From assembly GCA_039027855.1 (NCBI GenBank), contig JBCCJI010000002.1:124001-188000 (forward strand): a stretch of DNA of 64,000 bases, read 5' to 3'. The first letter of the stretch is position 1. The number at the start of each line of letters is the position of its first letter. Below, in pieces: positions 1-8,261 of this stretch. The position numbers and the translations under genes were made by a program. The stretch comes from Thermohalobaculum sp039027855. Lineage in GTDB: Bacteria > Pseudomonadota > Alphaproteobacteria > Rhodobacterales > Rhodobacteraceae. The notes beneath the pieces are model-generated. The model was not told where the DNA came from. It did no database searches and saw only the letters and a program-made list of their open reading frames with translations.

Positions 1-16
1 ATCCTGAACCGCCGCC

Positions 17-622
17 TCAAACGGTGCCGGGCTGCCTAAGGCCCGCGATCAGGGTGTCGAGCAGCGCGTCGATCTCGGCCTCCAGCACGGCCTCGGGGTG
101 GCCGACGAAGGGGCTGTGCAGGCTCATCGCGACGACGCCGTGGACGGCGGCGAAATAGCTGCGGGCCCGTGCCTCCAGCGCCTCGGCTGGCTCGTCCAGC
201 GGGATCTCAGCCAGCGCCCCTGCTACCAGCGTCAATAGCGCGTGGTGGCCGTTAACGTACCACGCCGGGATCCGCTCCAGATCCTCCATCGCGTAGATAA
301 AGAGCGCCGACCACAAGTGGTTGCGCTGCCTTGCGAAACGCGCATAGGCCCGCGCCAGCGCCCGGAGCGACGCTGCCCCTTCGGTCGCGGCCGTCGCCCT
401 TTCCAGGTCTTCACGCAGCATCGTGAGCGTGCGGGCATTGGCGTGCAGGATCAGGTCGTCGAGATCGGCAAAGGCCGTGTAGAGGCTGCCGAGCGCGCAG
501 CCCGCCGCCGAGGTCACGTCGCGCGCGGTCAGGTGAGCATGACCCACCGCCTCGATCAGCCCGGTCGCGGCGGTGATCAACGCCTCGCGCAGCGCCTCGC
601 GCTTCTCCTCTCGACGCCCCAT
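17..622 (-). CDS. TetR/AcrR family transcriptional regulator
   Basis: A 201-residue DNA-binding repressor. Residues ~10-55 form the TetR helix-turn-helix (ITAATGLIEAVG, then TARDVTSAAGCALGSLYTAF, where the GSLYTAF recognition helix is typical). The C-terminal ~140 residues are the variable ligand-binding/dimerisation domain, so the inducer cannot be predicted. It starts at ATG 622, preceded by GGAGAGGG. It diverges from the lipid-cluster operon at 769, and two GAAC-N3-GTTC palindromes lie in the shared promoter region, so I infer that it represses that operon and itself. The family assignment is firm; the target is inference. Confidence 0.9.
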   Translation of the reverse strand: MGRREEKREALREALITAATGLIEAVGHAHLTARDVTSAAGCALGSLYTAFADLDDLILHANARTLTMLREDLERATAATEGAASLRALARAYARFARQRNHLWSALFIYAMEDLERIPAWYVNGHHALLTLVAGALAEIPLDEPAEALEARARSYFAAVHGVVAMSLHSPFVGHPEAVLEAEIDALLDTLIAGLRQPGTV

Positions 623-637
623 GCCCTCTCCAATTCC

Positions 638-701
638 GAACGATGTTCATTTTTCTTGATCCGCGCCTCGAATCTCCCTATCAAAATCATGAACAGCGTT
701 C
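638..701 (+). promoter_or_regulatory. Divergent promoter with two probable TetR operators
   Basis: Two 11-bp palindromes of the same form are present: GAACGATGTTC (638-648) and GAACAGCGTTC (691-701), i.e. GAAC-N3-GTTC with centres 53 bp apart. Between them is a reasonable sigma70-type promoter for the rightward operon: TTGATC (656-661), 17-nt spacer, TATCAA (679-684). This puts the start of transcription near 691, inside the second palindrome. The first palindrome sits 16 bp upstream of the tetR start codon. Repression by the adjacent TetR protein is inferred from this geometry. Confidence 0.6.
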
Positions 702-768
702 GAAATTACAAGCCTCGGGACGGCTGGATCCCGCGAAACCCGATGACGATCCGTGAAGGAGTTGCCCC

Positions 769-2574
769 ATGACCATGCACCGCATCCTCGATGAGCAGAC
801 CGCATCAGCGCCGCTGGAGCGCTGGATCACCGCCTCGGACGGCACCGCGCTCCGCCTGCTGCATTGGCCCGCACGCCGGGCCGGGGTCGATGGGCCACAC
901 ACGCGGGCCAAGGGCGCGGTCATCATGCTCCATCGTGGGCATGAGCATGCCGAGCGGCTGGGCCATCTGGCGGAGGAAGCGGGGCTTGATGCCTATGACC
1001 TCTATGCGCCCGACATGCGCGGGCATGGCGGGTCGGGCGGTGGCAAAGGCGGCGGCGAGACGGTCGCCCGCCTGGTCGCCGATCTCGAAGACATCGCCCG
1101 GGCCATCGAGGCGCGCGACGGGCACGCCCTCTCCGACATGGCGGTTGTGGCGCAAAGCATCGGCGGTGTGGTCGCAGCAGCCTGGGTGCACGACTACGCG
1201 CCACCGCTCCGGGCACTGGTTCTGGCGGCACCGGCCTTCGAGGTCAGGCTCGGCGCGCCCGGGATCGGTATGGCGATCAGGGCGGCGCAGCGGGTGCTGC
1301 CCCGCCTCCGGGTACCAAGCTATGTGACCCCCGCCATGCTGACGCAGGACGAGGCGCGGGCCGCGTCCTACACGCTCGACCCGCGGATCACGCGCGACAT
1401 CCCGGCTACCCTGCTGATCGACCTGGCCGATACGGCGCGGCGCGTGGTGGCCGATGCCCAGGCCATCACCGTGCCCGTCAAGGTGCTGATGGCGCGTGAG
1501 GACAAGGTGATTGCCCTGCGCCCCGTCGAGGCTTTCGTCGCCCGGCTCGGCGGCGAGACGCGGGAGATGGCAAGCTTCAAGAAGCTCAGGCACGATATTC
1601 TGGGTGAGCGCGACCGCGCCCCGGTGCTGGCGGCGACGACCGGCTTTATCGACCGGATGTTCGACGCGCCCGCCGCCGCGCCGGACCTGACCCATGCCGA
1701 TCTTTTCGGCTGGTCGCGTGACGAGGCCGACGCCCTGGCCCGCCCGACCGAAGGCGTGGCGGCGCAGCTCAATTGGACCGTGCAGCGCGGCGCCATCGCG
1801 CTTGGTACCCGGCTGTCGCGGGGCATGGCGATCGGGCGCGAGACCGGTTTCGATAGCGGCGCCGCGCTCGACTACGTCTACCGCAATCGGGCCGAGGGGT
1901 TGGGGCCGCTGGGCCGGGCCATCGACCGCGCCTATCTGGATGCCATCGGCTGGCAGGGCATCCGCCAGCGGCGGCTGAACCTGCAGGCCATGGTGGCCGA
2001 GGCGCTGGACAGGCTGGAGGCCGCCGGCGAGCCCGCGCGCGTCATGGACATCGCGGCCGGGCGCGGGGACTACCTGCTAAGCCTGCCCCAGCGTGACAGG
2101 ACCCGCATTGCCGATCTGCACCTGCGCGACCTGATCGCCGCCAATGTCGCCGCCGGTCAGGCACGGATCGAGGCCGAGGGGCTGGCTCACAAGGCGCGGT
2201 TCGTCGAGGGCGACGCCTTCGACCCTGACGCGCTGGCCGTCGCCGATCCGCGCCCGACGCTCGCGGTGGTCTCGGGGCTCTACGAGCTGTTTCAGGAGAA
2301 CGTGCCCGTCGCCGCCTCGCTGGAGGGGCTGGCCGCGGCGGTGCCGACCGGCGGCTACCTGATCTATACCGGACAGCCCTGGCACCCGCAGGTGGAGATG
2401 ATCGCCCGCGTCCTGACCAGCCACCGCGGCGGACAACGCTGGGTGATGCGCCGGCGCGCGCAGGCCGAGATGGACCAACTCGTCGCCCGCGCGGGCTTTG
2501 TGAAGCGGGCGCAGCGGATCGATCGCTGGGGCATCTTCACCGTGTCGCTGGCCGAGCGGGTGGAGCAGGCGTGA
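769..2574 (+). CDS. Alpha/beta-hydrolase fused to a class I methyltransferase-like domain (YnbC-like)
   Basis: A 601-residue fusion. Residues ~20-300 are an alpha/beta hydrolase (serine aminopeptidase/monoacylglycerol-lipase type) with the nucleophile elbow AQSIGG (Ala in place of the first Gly of GxSxG), an acid candidate in AREDKVI and a His in KLRHDIL. Residues ~310-600 are a SAM-methyltransferase-like fold with motif I MDIAAGRGDYLL. The fusion matches the architecture of E. coli YnbC. It starts at ATG 769 after GAAGGAG, and its stop overlaps the GTG start of the acyltransferase gene. The neighbouring acyltransferase, CdsA-like and CDP-alcohol transferase genes point to a lipid or acyl-ester substrate; the reaction is not established. 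Confidence 0.85.
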   Translation: MTMHRILDEQTASAPLERWITASDGTALRLLHWPARRAGVDGPHTRAKGAVIMLHRGHEHAERLGHLAEEAGLDAYDLYAPDMRGHGGSGGGKGGGETVARLVADLEDIARAIEARDGHALSDMAVVAQSIGGVVAAAWVHDYAPPLRALVLAAPAFEVRLGAPGIGMAIRAAQRVLPRLRVPSYVTPAMLTQDEARAASYTLDPRITRDIPATLLIDLADTARRVVADAQAITVPVKVLMAREDKVIALRPVEAFVARLGGETREMASFKKLRHDILGERDRAPVLAATTGFIDRMFDAPAAAPDLTHADLFGWSRDEADALARPTEGVAAQLNWTVQRGAIALGTRLSRGMAIGRETGFDSGAALDYVYRNRAEGLGPLGRAIDRAYLDAIGWQGIRQRRLNLQAMVAEALDRLEAAGEPARVMDIAAGRGDYLLSLPQRDRTRIADLHLRDLIAANVAAGQARIEAEGLAHKARFVEGDAFDPDALAVADPRPTLAVVSGLYELFQENVPVAASLEGLAAAVPTGGYLIYTGQPWHPQVEMIARVLTSHRGGQRWVMRRRAQAEMDQLVARAGFVKRAQRIDRWGIFTVSLAERVEQA

Positions 2575-3338
2575 TGCGCAGGCTGGGACACCTCGCAACG
2601 CGCGGGATCGCTTGGGCGATGGGCAAGGCGATCATCCTGCTCGCCCATGTCGTCACGGCACCGCGCGCGGTCTGGCAGGGCGTGGCCCCGGTCGAGGAAC
2701 GGGCGCGCATCTACTTTGCCAACCATACCAGCAATGCCGATTTCGTGCTGGTCTGGAGCGTCCTGCCGAACGCGATCCGCGCACGGACGCGGCCTGTCGC
2801 GGCGGCGGATTACTGGGGGCGCACGCCGCTCCGCCGGTTCCTGATCCGCCATGTCTTCCGCGGCGTGCTGGTCGAGCGCTGCGGCATGCGCGACCCGCAG
2901 ATCGCCTGCAACGCCATGGCCGACGCGGTGCGCGAGGGTAGCTCGCTGATCGTATTCCCCGAAGGCACGCGGAACGACGGCACACGCCCGCTCGGCCCGC
3001 TGAAGCCGGGGCTATACCACCTCGGCCGGGCCTTGCCCGGCGTCGAGCTGGTGCCGGTCTGGATCGACAACCTGAACCGGGTCCTGCCCAAGGGATCGGT
3101 CGTGCCGGTCCCGCTGCTTTGCAGCGTCCATTTCGGCGCCCCGATCCGGCCGAGGGCGGGCGAGGGCAAAGAGGCCTTCCTGGTGCGCGCTGCCGAGGCG
3201 CTGGTGGCGCTTCGCCCAGCGGGTGACGGCGCGGGCGGGTGCGACTCTGACCTTCCCCCGACCGCCGAGGCTGACAACGACACGAACACTGACAGTAGGG
3301 CCATGACGGCCCTCAACGACAGGAGGATCGCAGCATGA
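2571..3338 (+). CDS. PlsC-family 1-acylglycerol-3-phosphate acyltransferase
   Basis: A 255-residue membrane-associated lysophospholipid acyltransferase. The catalytic H-x4-D motif is NHTSNADF (~residues 43-50) and the substrate motif is FPEGTRN (~residues 127-133). The GTG start at 2571 overlaps the upstream stop (GTGATG); the ATG directly after it is an alternative. The last ~40 residues are rich in Asp, Thr and Ala and look disordered. The gene overlaps its downstream neighbour by 4 bases, so it is probably translated with the whole lipid cluster. E. coli ynbABCD has no PlsC gene between ynbC and ynbB, so this is a variant of that layout. It is probably a specialised paralogue, but a housekeeping PlsC role cannot be excluded. 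Confidence 0.85.
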   Translation: MMRRLGHLATRGIAWAMGKAIILLAHVVTAPRAVWQGVAPVEERARIYFANHTSNADFVLVWSVLPNAIRARTRPVAAADYWGRTPLRRFLIRHVFRGVLVERCGMRDPQIACNAMADAVREGSSLIVFPEGTRNDGTRPLGPLKPGLYHLGRALPGVELVPVWIDNLNRVLPKGSVVPVPLLCSVHFGAPIRPRAGEGKEAFLVRAAEALVALRPAGDGAGGCDSDLPPTAEADNDTNTDSRAMTALNDRRIAA

Positions 3339-4288
3339 ACGCGGTTGACCAGACCCTGATGCTGCTCTTCGCCGGCTATGGCGGGTTGCTGATGCTGTTC
3401 ACGCTGACGGGCCGCGTGCTCGCCGGTGCGGCCGCGGCCGGGCGGCTCGACCGGGCACTCGCCGAGAACTTCAACACCCGCACGCATGCCTGGTGGGTCA
3501 TGGCCGCCCTCGGCTCCATCGCGCTGATGGCCGGACGGACGGGCGTGATCGTCGCCTTCGCGCTGATCTCGCTCGCGGCGATGCGCGAATTTCTGACGCT
3601 GACCCGCTTCCGCGCCGCCGATCACTGGGCGGTGGCGGCGGCGGTGTTCGTCGTGCTGCCGCTCCACTACGCGCTGATCTGGGTCGACTTCTACGCGGTC
3701 TATTCGATCATGATCCCGGTCTACGCCTTCCTCGGCCTGCCCATCCTGTCGGCGCTACGGGGCGAGGCGGACGGCTTCCTGACCCGCATCGCCGAGGTGC
3801 AATGGGCGCTGATGGTCTCGGTCTTCTGCCTCAGCCACGTGCCGGCGCTGATGTCACTGCAGATCCCGGGTTTCGAGGGGGCGAATATCCTGCTGATCGC
3901 CTTCCTGATCGTCGTCGTGCAGTTCTCGGACGTCATGCAATACGTCTGGGGCAAGATCGCCGGACGCCATCCCGTGGCGCCGGGGCTCTCGCCCTCCAAA
4001 ACGGTCGAGGGCACCGTGGGTGGCATCCTGACCGCTGGGCTGATCGGCGGCGCGCTCTTCTGGCTAACACCGTGGAGCCCGCTGCAGGCCATGGCCATGG
4101 CGCTGCTGGCGGCGGTCATGGGCTTCCTCGGCGGCTTGGTCATGTCGGCGATCAAGCGCGACCGGGGCGTGAAGGACTGGGGTCACGTCATCCCCGGGCA
4201 CGGCGGCGTGCTGGACCGGATGGACAGCGTGATCTTCGCGGCACCGGTCTTCTTCCACGTCACCCGCTATTTCTGGTCGCTGTCATGA
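3335..4288 (+). CDS. CdsA-like phosphatidate cytidylyltransferase (YnbB-like)
   Basis: A 317-residue integral membrane protein with about eight hydrophobic segments. The family makes CDP-diacylglycerol from CTP and phosphatidate. It carries SPSKTVEGTVGG (~residues 220-231) and a full match to the CDS signature: SAIKRDRGVKDWG, then IPGHGGVLDRMDS, with the metal-binding Asp residues intact, so it should be active. The start overlaps the acyltransferase stop (ATGA at 3335) and its own stop overlaps the next gene. The setting beside YnbC- and YnbA-like genes suggests a dedicated YnbB-type enzyme rather than the essential CdsA, which normally sits with uppS/dxr/rseP. Confidence 0.88.
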   Translation: MNAVDQTLMLLFAGYGGLLMLFTLTGRVLAGAAAAGRLDRALAENFNTRTHAWWVMAALGSIALMAGRTGVIVAFALISLAAMREFLTLTRFRAADHWAVAAAVFVVLPLHYALIWVDFYAVYSIMIPVYAFLGLPILSALRGEADGFLTRIAEVQWALMVSVFCLSHVPALMSLQIPGFEGANILLIAFLIVVVQFSDVMQYVWGKIAGRHPVAPGLSPSKTVEGTVGGILTAGLIGGALFWLTPWSPLQAMAMALLAAVMGFLGGLVMSAIKRDRGVKDWGHVIPGHGGVLDRMDSVIFAAPVFFHVTRYFWSLS

Positions 4289-4953
4289 GCGCGGCCGGAG
4301 AGCACGCGACCGGCGCGGCCATGGCCCGCCGACCGATCCCCAGCCGGTCGCGCGGCTGGGCCCGGCAGCTGATGCGCTGGCTGGATGGGCGGGGCGTGAC
4401 GCCGAACCAGGTTTCGGCGGCGGGTTTGGGGTTTGGCGCCCTCGCGGGTGTCGCGCTTTGGCTGGCTCCCGGCCTGACCGGTGTCGAGGCAGCGGCACTG
4501 CTGATCACCGCGGCCACCTGCATCGGGTGGCGGCTGCTCGCCAACATGGCCGACGGCATGCTGGCGGTGGAGGCTGGGCGGGCCACGCCGGACGGGCCAC
4601 TTTGGAACGAGTTGCCCGACAGGCTGGCCGATACCGCCGTGCTTGCCGGTCTCGGCGCCGGGATCGGAGAGCCGGTGCTGGGTCTCCTCGCGGCACTCAC
4701 GGCGCTTTTCGGCGCGCAGGTCCGGACGCTGGGCGAAGCGCTTGGCCATCCCGGCGATTTTGGCGGCCCGCTGGCCAAGCCGCAGCGCATGGGGCTGGTC
4801 GCGGCCGGGGCCCTTGCGGCGGTCGCGCTCGGCGCGGTCTGGCCGCTGGAGGCTACGCTATGGCTCGTGCTCACCGGAACGGCCCTGACCGTTTGCCTCC
4901 GCCTCGCCCGGTTACAGCGCCGCTGCCTTGGGGCGGCCAGCGACGCGCGCTAA
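4285..4953 (+). CDS. CDP-alcohol phosphatidyltransferase family protein (YnbA-like)
   Basis: A 222-residue polytopic membrane protein starting at the ATGA overlap (4285). Family members transfer a phosphatidyl group from CDP-diacylglycerol to an alcohol. The signature region around residues 85-116 reads NMADGMLAVEAGR, then LWNELPDRLAD. It keeps DG, G and the two final Asp residues, but the first Asp of the usual D-x2-DG is replaced by Asn and AR is replaced by GR. YnbA-type proteins also deviate here, so the alcohol acceptor may be unusual. As the last gene of the four-gene operon it would use the CDP-lipid made by the CdsA-like neighbour. Substrate unknown. Confidence 0.8.
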   Translation: MSAAGEHATGAAMARRPIPSRSRGWARQLMRWLDGRGVTPNQVSAAGLGFGALAGVALWLAPGLTGVEAAALLITAATCIGWRLLANMADGMLAVEAGRATPDGPLWNELPDRLADTAVLAGLGAGIGEPVLGLLAALTALFGAQVRTLGEALGHPGDFGGPLAKPQRMGLVAAGALAAVALGAVWPLEATLWLVLTGTALTVCLRLARLQRRCLGAASDAR

Positions 4954-4960
4954 ACCGCGC

Positions 4961-4979
4961 CTGCCCAAGGCTTGGGCAG
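4961..4979 (+). other. Short perfect inverted repeat after the lipid operon
   Basis: CTGCCCAAG at 4961-4969 pairs with CTTGGGCAG at 4971-4979, directly after the stop of the CDP-alcohol transferase gene. The loop is minimal and no T-run follows, so it is not a convincing Rho-independent terminator. It could be a transcript-stabilising hairpin. The remaining ~180 bases before the TRAP genes show no clear promoter hexamers that I trust. Confidence 0.4.
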
Positions 4980-5159
4980 CGCGCCCGGACCGCCGCATGC
5001 CGCGGCAAGGGTGGCGCGAAAAGGCGTTGACGGAGAGGCATGCCCTACGCTCTTGTTTGCGGCATGCAGACGGCCTTTCCGACAGACGGCGCCACCATCC
5101 CCCCCTCCGGCGCCGCCGGCAGGGCGTTGCCCGCGACGCTCAGGGCGGAACGCTAGGCG

Positions 5160-5723
5160 ATGCCGGGCTGGGCGATCGGTTTCGTCACACGGGTGGAGGC
5201 GGTGAACTACCGGCTCGGCCGAATGACGATGTACCTGCTGTTCGTGATGATGGGCATTCTGCTCTGGTCCTCGGTCTCCAAGACCTTCTTCCTGCCCTCG
5301 CTCTGGACGCTGGAGACAGCGCAGTTCTCCCTCGTTGCCTACTACATGTTCGGCGGGCCTTATTCGTTGCAGCGCGGCGCCCATGTGCGGATGGATCTGC
5401 TGTACTCGACCTGGAACGAGCGGCAGAAGGCCTGGGTCGATGCCTTTACCGTCATCGCGCTGGTCACCTATCTCGGGCTGTTCCTTTATGGCGGCTACTC
5501 TTCGACCAGCTATTCGGTTCAGTACAATGAGCGGAGCCCCACCGCCTGGCGGCCCTATCTCTGGCCGATCAAACTGGCGATGTGCACCGCCGCCTTCCTG
5601 ATGCTGCTGCAGGCGATCTGCTGCCTGATCCGGGATATCGCGGTCATTCGCGGCGCGCCCCTGCCACCAAGCCCCGCCATGGCGCGCGATGCCGCCAGCC
5701 GCACGACGGGCGGCGCCGCCTGA
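5160..5723 (+). CDS. TRAP transporter small permease (DctQ family)
   Basis: A 187-residue inner-membrane protein with four predicted membrane segments (about residues 19-38, 49-65, 91-110 and 138-158), the standard DctQ topology. It also has the family motif RGAHVRMDLLY near residue 75, where Arg and Asp are conserved. It forms the membrane complex with the large subunit and takes part in sodium-driven uptake with the periplasmic binding protein encoded downstream. Its stop overlaps the large-permease start (TGATG). The substrate is not readable from this subunit. Confidence 0.9.
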   Translation: MPGWAIGFVTRVEAVNYRLGRMTMYLLFVMMGILLWSSVSKTFFLPSLWTLETAQFSLVAYYMFGGPYSLQRGAHVRMDLLYSTWNERQKAWVDAFTVIALVTYLGLFLYGGYSSTSYSVQYNERSPTAWRPYLWPIKLAMCTAAFLMLLQAICCLIRDIAVIRGAPLPPSPAMARDAASRTTGGAA

Positions 5724-7048
5724 TGTCGCACGAGCTGATCGCCATGACGATGTTCTCGTCGATGATGGTCATGCTGATGACCGGTCAGCGGGTCTTTGCG
5801 GTCATCGGCATGGTCGCGGTGATCTCGGCGCTCAGCCTCTATGGCACCGGCGGGGGCGAGTTCGCCTTTACCGCCGCCATGAAGGCGATGCGCTGGTACC
5901 CGCTGATGACGCTGCCGATGTTCATCTTCATGGGCTACGTCCTGTCCGAGGCCCGGCTGGCCGACGATCTCTACCGCATGTTCCATGTCTGGATGGGGCC
6001 GGTGCCGGGGGGGCTCGCGATCGGCACCATCGGGCTAATGGTGCTGATCTCGGCGATGAACGGGTTGTCGGTCGCAGGCATGGCCATCGGCGCGACCATC
6101 GCGCTGCCGGAGCTGCTGCGCCGTGGCTACGACAAGCGGATGGTGACCGGCGTGATCCAGGCGGGATCCTCGCTCGGCATTCTTGTGCCGCCCTCGGTGG
6201 TGCTGGTGCTCTACGCGATGATCGCACGTCAGCCGGTCGGCCAGCTCTGGCTCGCGGGCGTCCTGCCGGGCCTGATGATGGCGATGCTCTTCATCATCTA
6301 CATCGCGCTCAGGTGCCGGTTGCAGCCCAACCTCGGCCCCGTCCTGCCCGTGGCCGAGCGCGAACGGGTCACCAAGGCCGAGAAGTACCGCCTGCTGTTC
6401 GCGGGTCTGCTGCCGCTCGGCATCTTCGCCTCGATGATGGTGCCCTTCGTGAACGGCTGGACGAGCCTCGTCGAAAGCTCGGCCATCGGTGCGCTCGCGG
6501 CGCTGGCGGCGGCGATCCTGAAGGGCCGGCTGACGCGCGAGGCCTGGGAGAACTCGGTGCGCCAGACGCTCGAGATCTCGTGCATGTTCATGTGGATCAT
6601 CATCGCGGCGCTCTGCTTCGGCGCGGTGTTCGACGGTCTGGGGGCCGCGCGGGCGATCGAGGGCTTCTTCGTCGGCCAGCTCGAGCTCAACCCCTGGGTC
6701 ATTCTGATCCTGATGCAGCTAAGCTTCCTGCTGCTCGGCACGTTCCTGGACGACACGGCGATGCTGGTGATCGTGGCGCCGCTCTACGTGCCCTTGGTTC
6801 GCGTGCTCGGCTTCGATCTCATCTGGTACGGCGTGCTCTACACCATCACCTGCCAGATCGCGTATATGACGCCGCCGTTTGGCTATAACCTGTTCCTGAT
6901 GCGCGCGATGGCCCCGCCCGAGATCGGCATCCGCGACATCTATGCCTCGATCATCCCCTTCGTCGGCGTCATGGTCGTGGCGCTGGCCATCGTCATGGCG
7001 TTCCCCGGGCTCGCGCTCTGGCTGCCTGACGTCGTCTACGGCCGCTGA
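5723..7048 (+). CDS. TRAP transporter large permease (DctM family)
   Basis: A 441-residue membrane protein with 12 or more hydrophobic segments, the expected size for DctM subunits, which carry the ion-coupled transport path. Typical stretches are LPMFIFMGYVLSEARLADDL, GASSLG-type GSSLGILVPPSVVLVLYAM and LGTFLDDTAMLVI; TPPFGYNLFLMR near the C-terminus is also typical. I chose ATG 5723, overlapping the small-permease stop, because the in-frame extension upstream has no membrane-protein character. It is followed 52 bases later by the binding protein, so all three TRAP components are present and in order Q-M-P. Confidence 0.92.
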   Translation: MSHELIAMTMFSSMMVMLMTGQRVFAVIGMVAVISALSLYGTGGGEFAFTAAMKAMRWYPLMTLPMFIFMGYVLSEARLADDLYRMFHVWMGPVPGGLAIGTIGLMVLISAMNGLSVAGMAIGATIALPELLRRGYDKRMVTGVIQAGSSLGILVPPSVVLVLYAMIARQPVGQLWLAGVLPGLMMAMLFIIYIALRCRLQPNLGPVLPVAERERVTKAEKYRLLFAGLLPLGIFASMMVPFVNGWTSLVESSAIGALAALAAAILKGRLTREAWENSVRQTLEISCMFMWIIIAALCFGAVFDGLGAARAIEGFFVGQLELNPWVILILMQLSFLLLGTFLDDTAMLVIVAPLYVPLVRVLGFDLIWYGVLYTITCQIAYMTPPFGYNLFLMRAMAPPEIGIRDIYASIIPFVGVMVVALAIVMAFPGLALWLPDVVYGR

Positions 7049-7100
7049 GGGATAGAGAAGCCCGCCCCCCCAACCTGAGACCAAGCCTGGGAGAACCACC

Positions 7101-8135
7101 ATGACCTCGAGACGGAAATTCCTGACGACCGGCGCCGCTGCCGGGGCCGCGACGCTGGCCGCCCCCGCCGTTCATGCGCAGTCGACCATCCGCTGGCGGT
7201 TGCAGACCTATGCCGGCCCCGCGCTGGCCGAGCATGTGATCAAGCCCGCGGTCGACAGCTTCAACAAGATCGCGGGCGACCAGATGCAGATCGAGCTGTT
7301 CTTCGCCGATCAGCTGGTGCCGACGGGCGAGCTGTTCCGCGCCATGCAGAACGGCACGATCGACGCGGTGCAGTCGGATGACGACTCGATGGCCTCGCCG
7401 ACCGCCGTGCGCGTCTTCGGCGGGTATTTCCCCTTCGCGCTCCGCTACTCGCTGGATGTGCCGGTGCTGTTCAACCAGTACGGGCTCGGCGCGATCTGGG
7501 AGAAGGAATACGCCGATGTGGGCGTGCAGTGGATCAGCGCGGGCTCGTGGGACCCGTGCCACTTCGCGACCAAGGACCCGATCAACTCGCTGGCCGATCT
7601 TCAGGGCAAGCGCGTCTTCACCTTCCCGACCGCCGGGCGCTTCATGTCGAAATTCGGCGTGGTGCCGGTGACGCTGCCTTGGGAGGATATCGAGGTCGCG
7701 GTGCAGACCGGTGAACTAGACGGCATCGCCTGGTCGGGCATCACCGAGGATTACACCGTCGGCTGGGCGGATGTGACGGACTACTTCCTGACCAACAACA
7801 TCTCAGGCGCCTGGATCGGGCATTTCTTCGCCAACCAGGACCGCTGGAACGAGCTGCCCGAGAACCTGCAAGAGCTGCTCCGCGTCTGCTTCGATGCCAG
7901 CCACTACTATCGCCAGTGGTGGTACTGGGGCGGCGAGGCGGAGCTGCGCGTGCGTGGCGACAAGATGAGCCTCACCGCGATCCCCGACAGCGACTGGGCC
8001 CAGGTCGAGGCGGCGGCCAAGGAGTTCTGGGACGAGATCGCGTCGGAAGGCGACACGGCCGCCGAGGTGGTTAAGATCATCAAGGACTACAACGCCGTGA
8101 TGGAGGCCGCCGGGCGCCCGTACCGGTACTCGTAA
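7101..8135 (+). CDS. TRAP transporter periplasmic substrate-binding protein (DctP family)
   Basis: A 344-residue solute receptor. The N-terminus SRRKFLTTGAAAGAATLAAP followed by AVHAQS is a twin-arginine signal with an AxA cleavage site near residue 27. The mature part is DctP-like: FADQLVPTGELFRAMQNG, then the lobe-linking VQTGELDGIAWSG. Where the family normally has K-I-R-x-P, supplying the Arg that clamps a ligand carboxylate, this protein reads RVFTFPTAGR, so the clamp Arg appears to be replaced by Phe. The genes that follow encode a glutamine-synthetase-like ligase and two dehydrogenases, so the ligand may be an amine or amino alcohol rather than a dicarboxylate. That is inference. Confidence 0.9.
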   Translation: MTSRRKFLTTGAAAGAATLAAPAVHAQSTIRWRLQTYAGPALAEHVIKPAVDSFNKIAGDQMQIELFFADQLVPTGELFRAMQNGTIDAVQSDDDSMASPTAVRVFGGYFPFALRYSLDVPVLFNQYGLGAIWEKEYADVGVQWISAGSWDPCHFATKDPINSLADLQGKRVFTFPTAGRFMSKFGVVPVTLPWEDIEVAVQTGELDGIAWSGITEDYTVGWADVTDYFLTNNISGAWIGHFFANQDRWNELPENLQELLRVCFDASHYYRQWWYWGGEAELRVRGDKMSLTAIPDSDWAQVEAAAKEFWDEIASEGDTAAEVVKIIKDYNAVMEAAGRPYRYS

Positions 8136-8146
8136 CGACATGGCGT

Positions 8147-8198
8147 AAGGTGGGGTTATACCCCACCTTGCGCTCCGGTGGTGGGGTTAAACCCCACC
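8147..8198. repeat. Pair of GGTGGGGT-type palindromes
   Basis: Two palindromes sit between the TRAP receptor stop and the next start: AAGGTGGGGT-tat-ACCCCACCTT (8147-8169) and GGTGGGGTT-a-AACCCCACC (8180-8198). The same motif recurs at 34854-35029, so this is a dispersed intergenic palindrome. The first copy could also act as a transcript-end or processing hairpin after the TRAP genes; it lacks a T-run. Confidence 0.8.
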
Positions 8199-8261
8199 CT
8201 ACGGGCACCCTGCCCGACCCTCGTCCCTTCTTCCCCTTCTCCCTCCGCCGGAGTGCGCCCG

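Noticed and set aside
4961..4979. Rho-independent terminator of the lipid operon
   Set aside because: Perfect stem but almost no loop and no T-run; listed only as an inverted repeat.
8178..8261. N-terminal extension of the glutamine-synthetase-like gene
   Set aside because: The in-frame extension translates a palindromic repeat; ATG 8262 has a ribosome site at normal distance.
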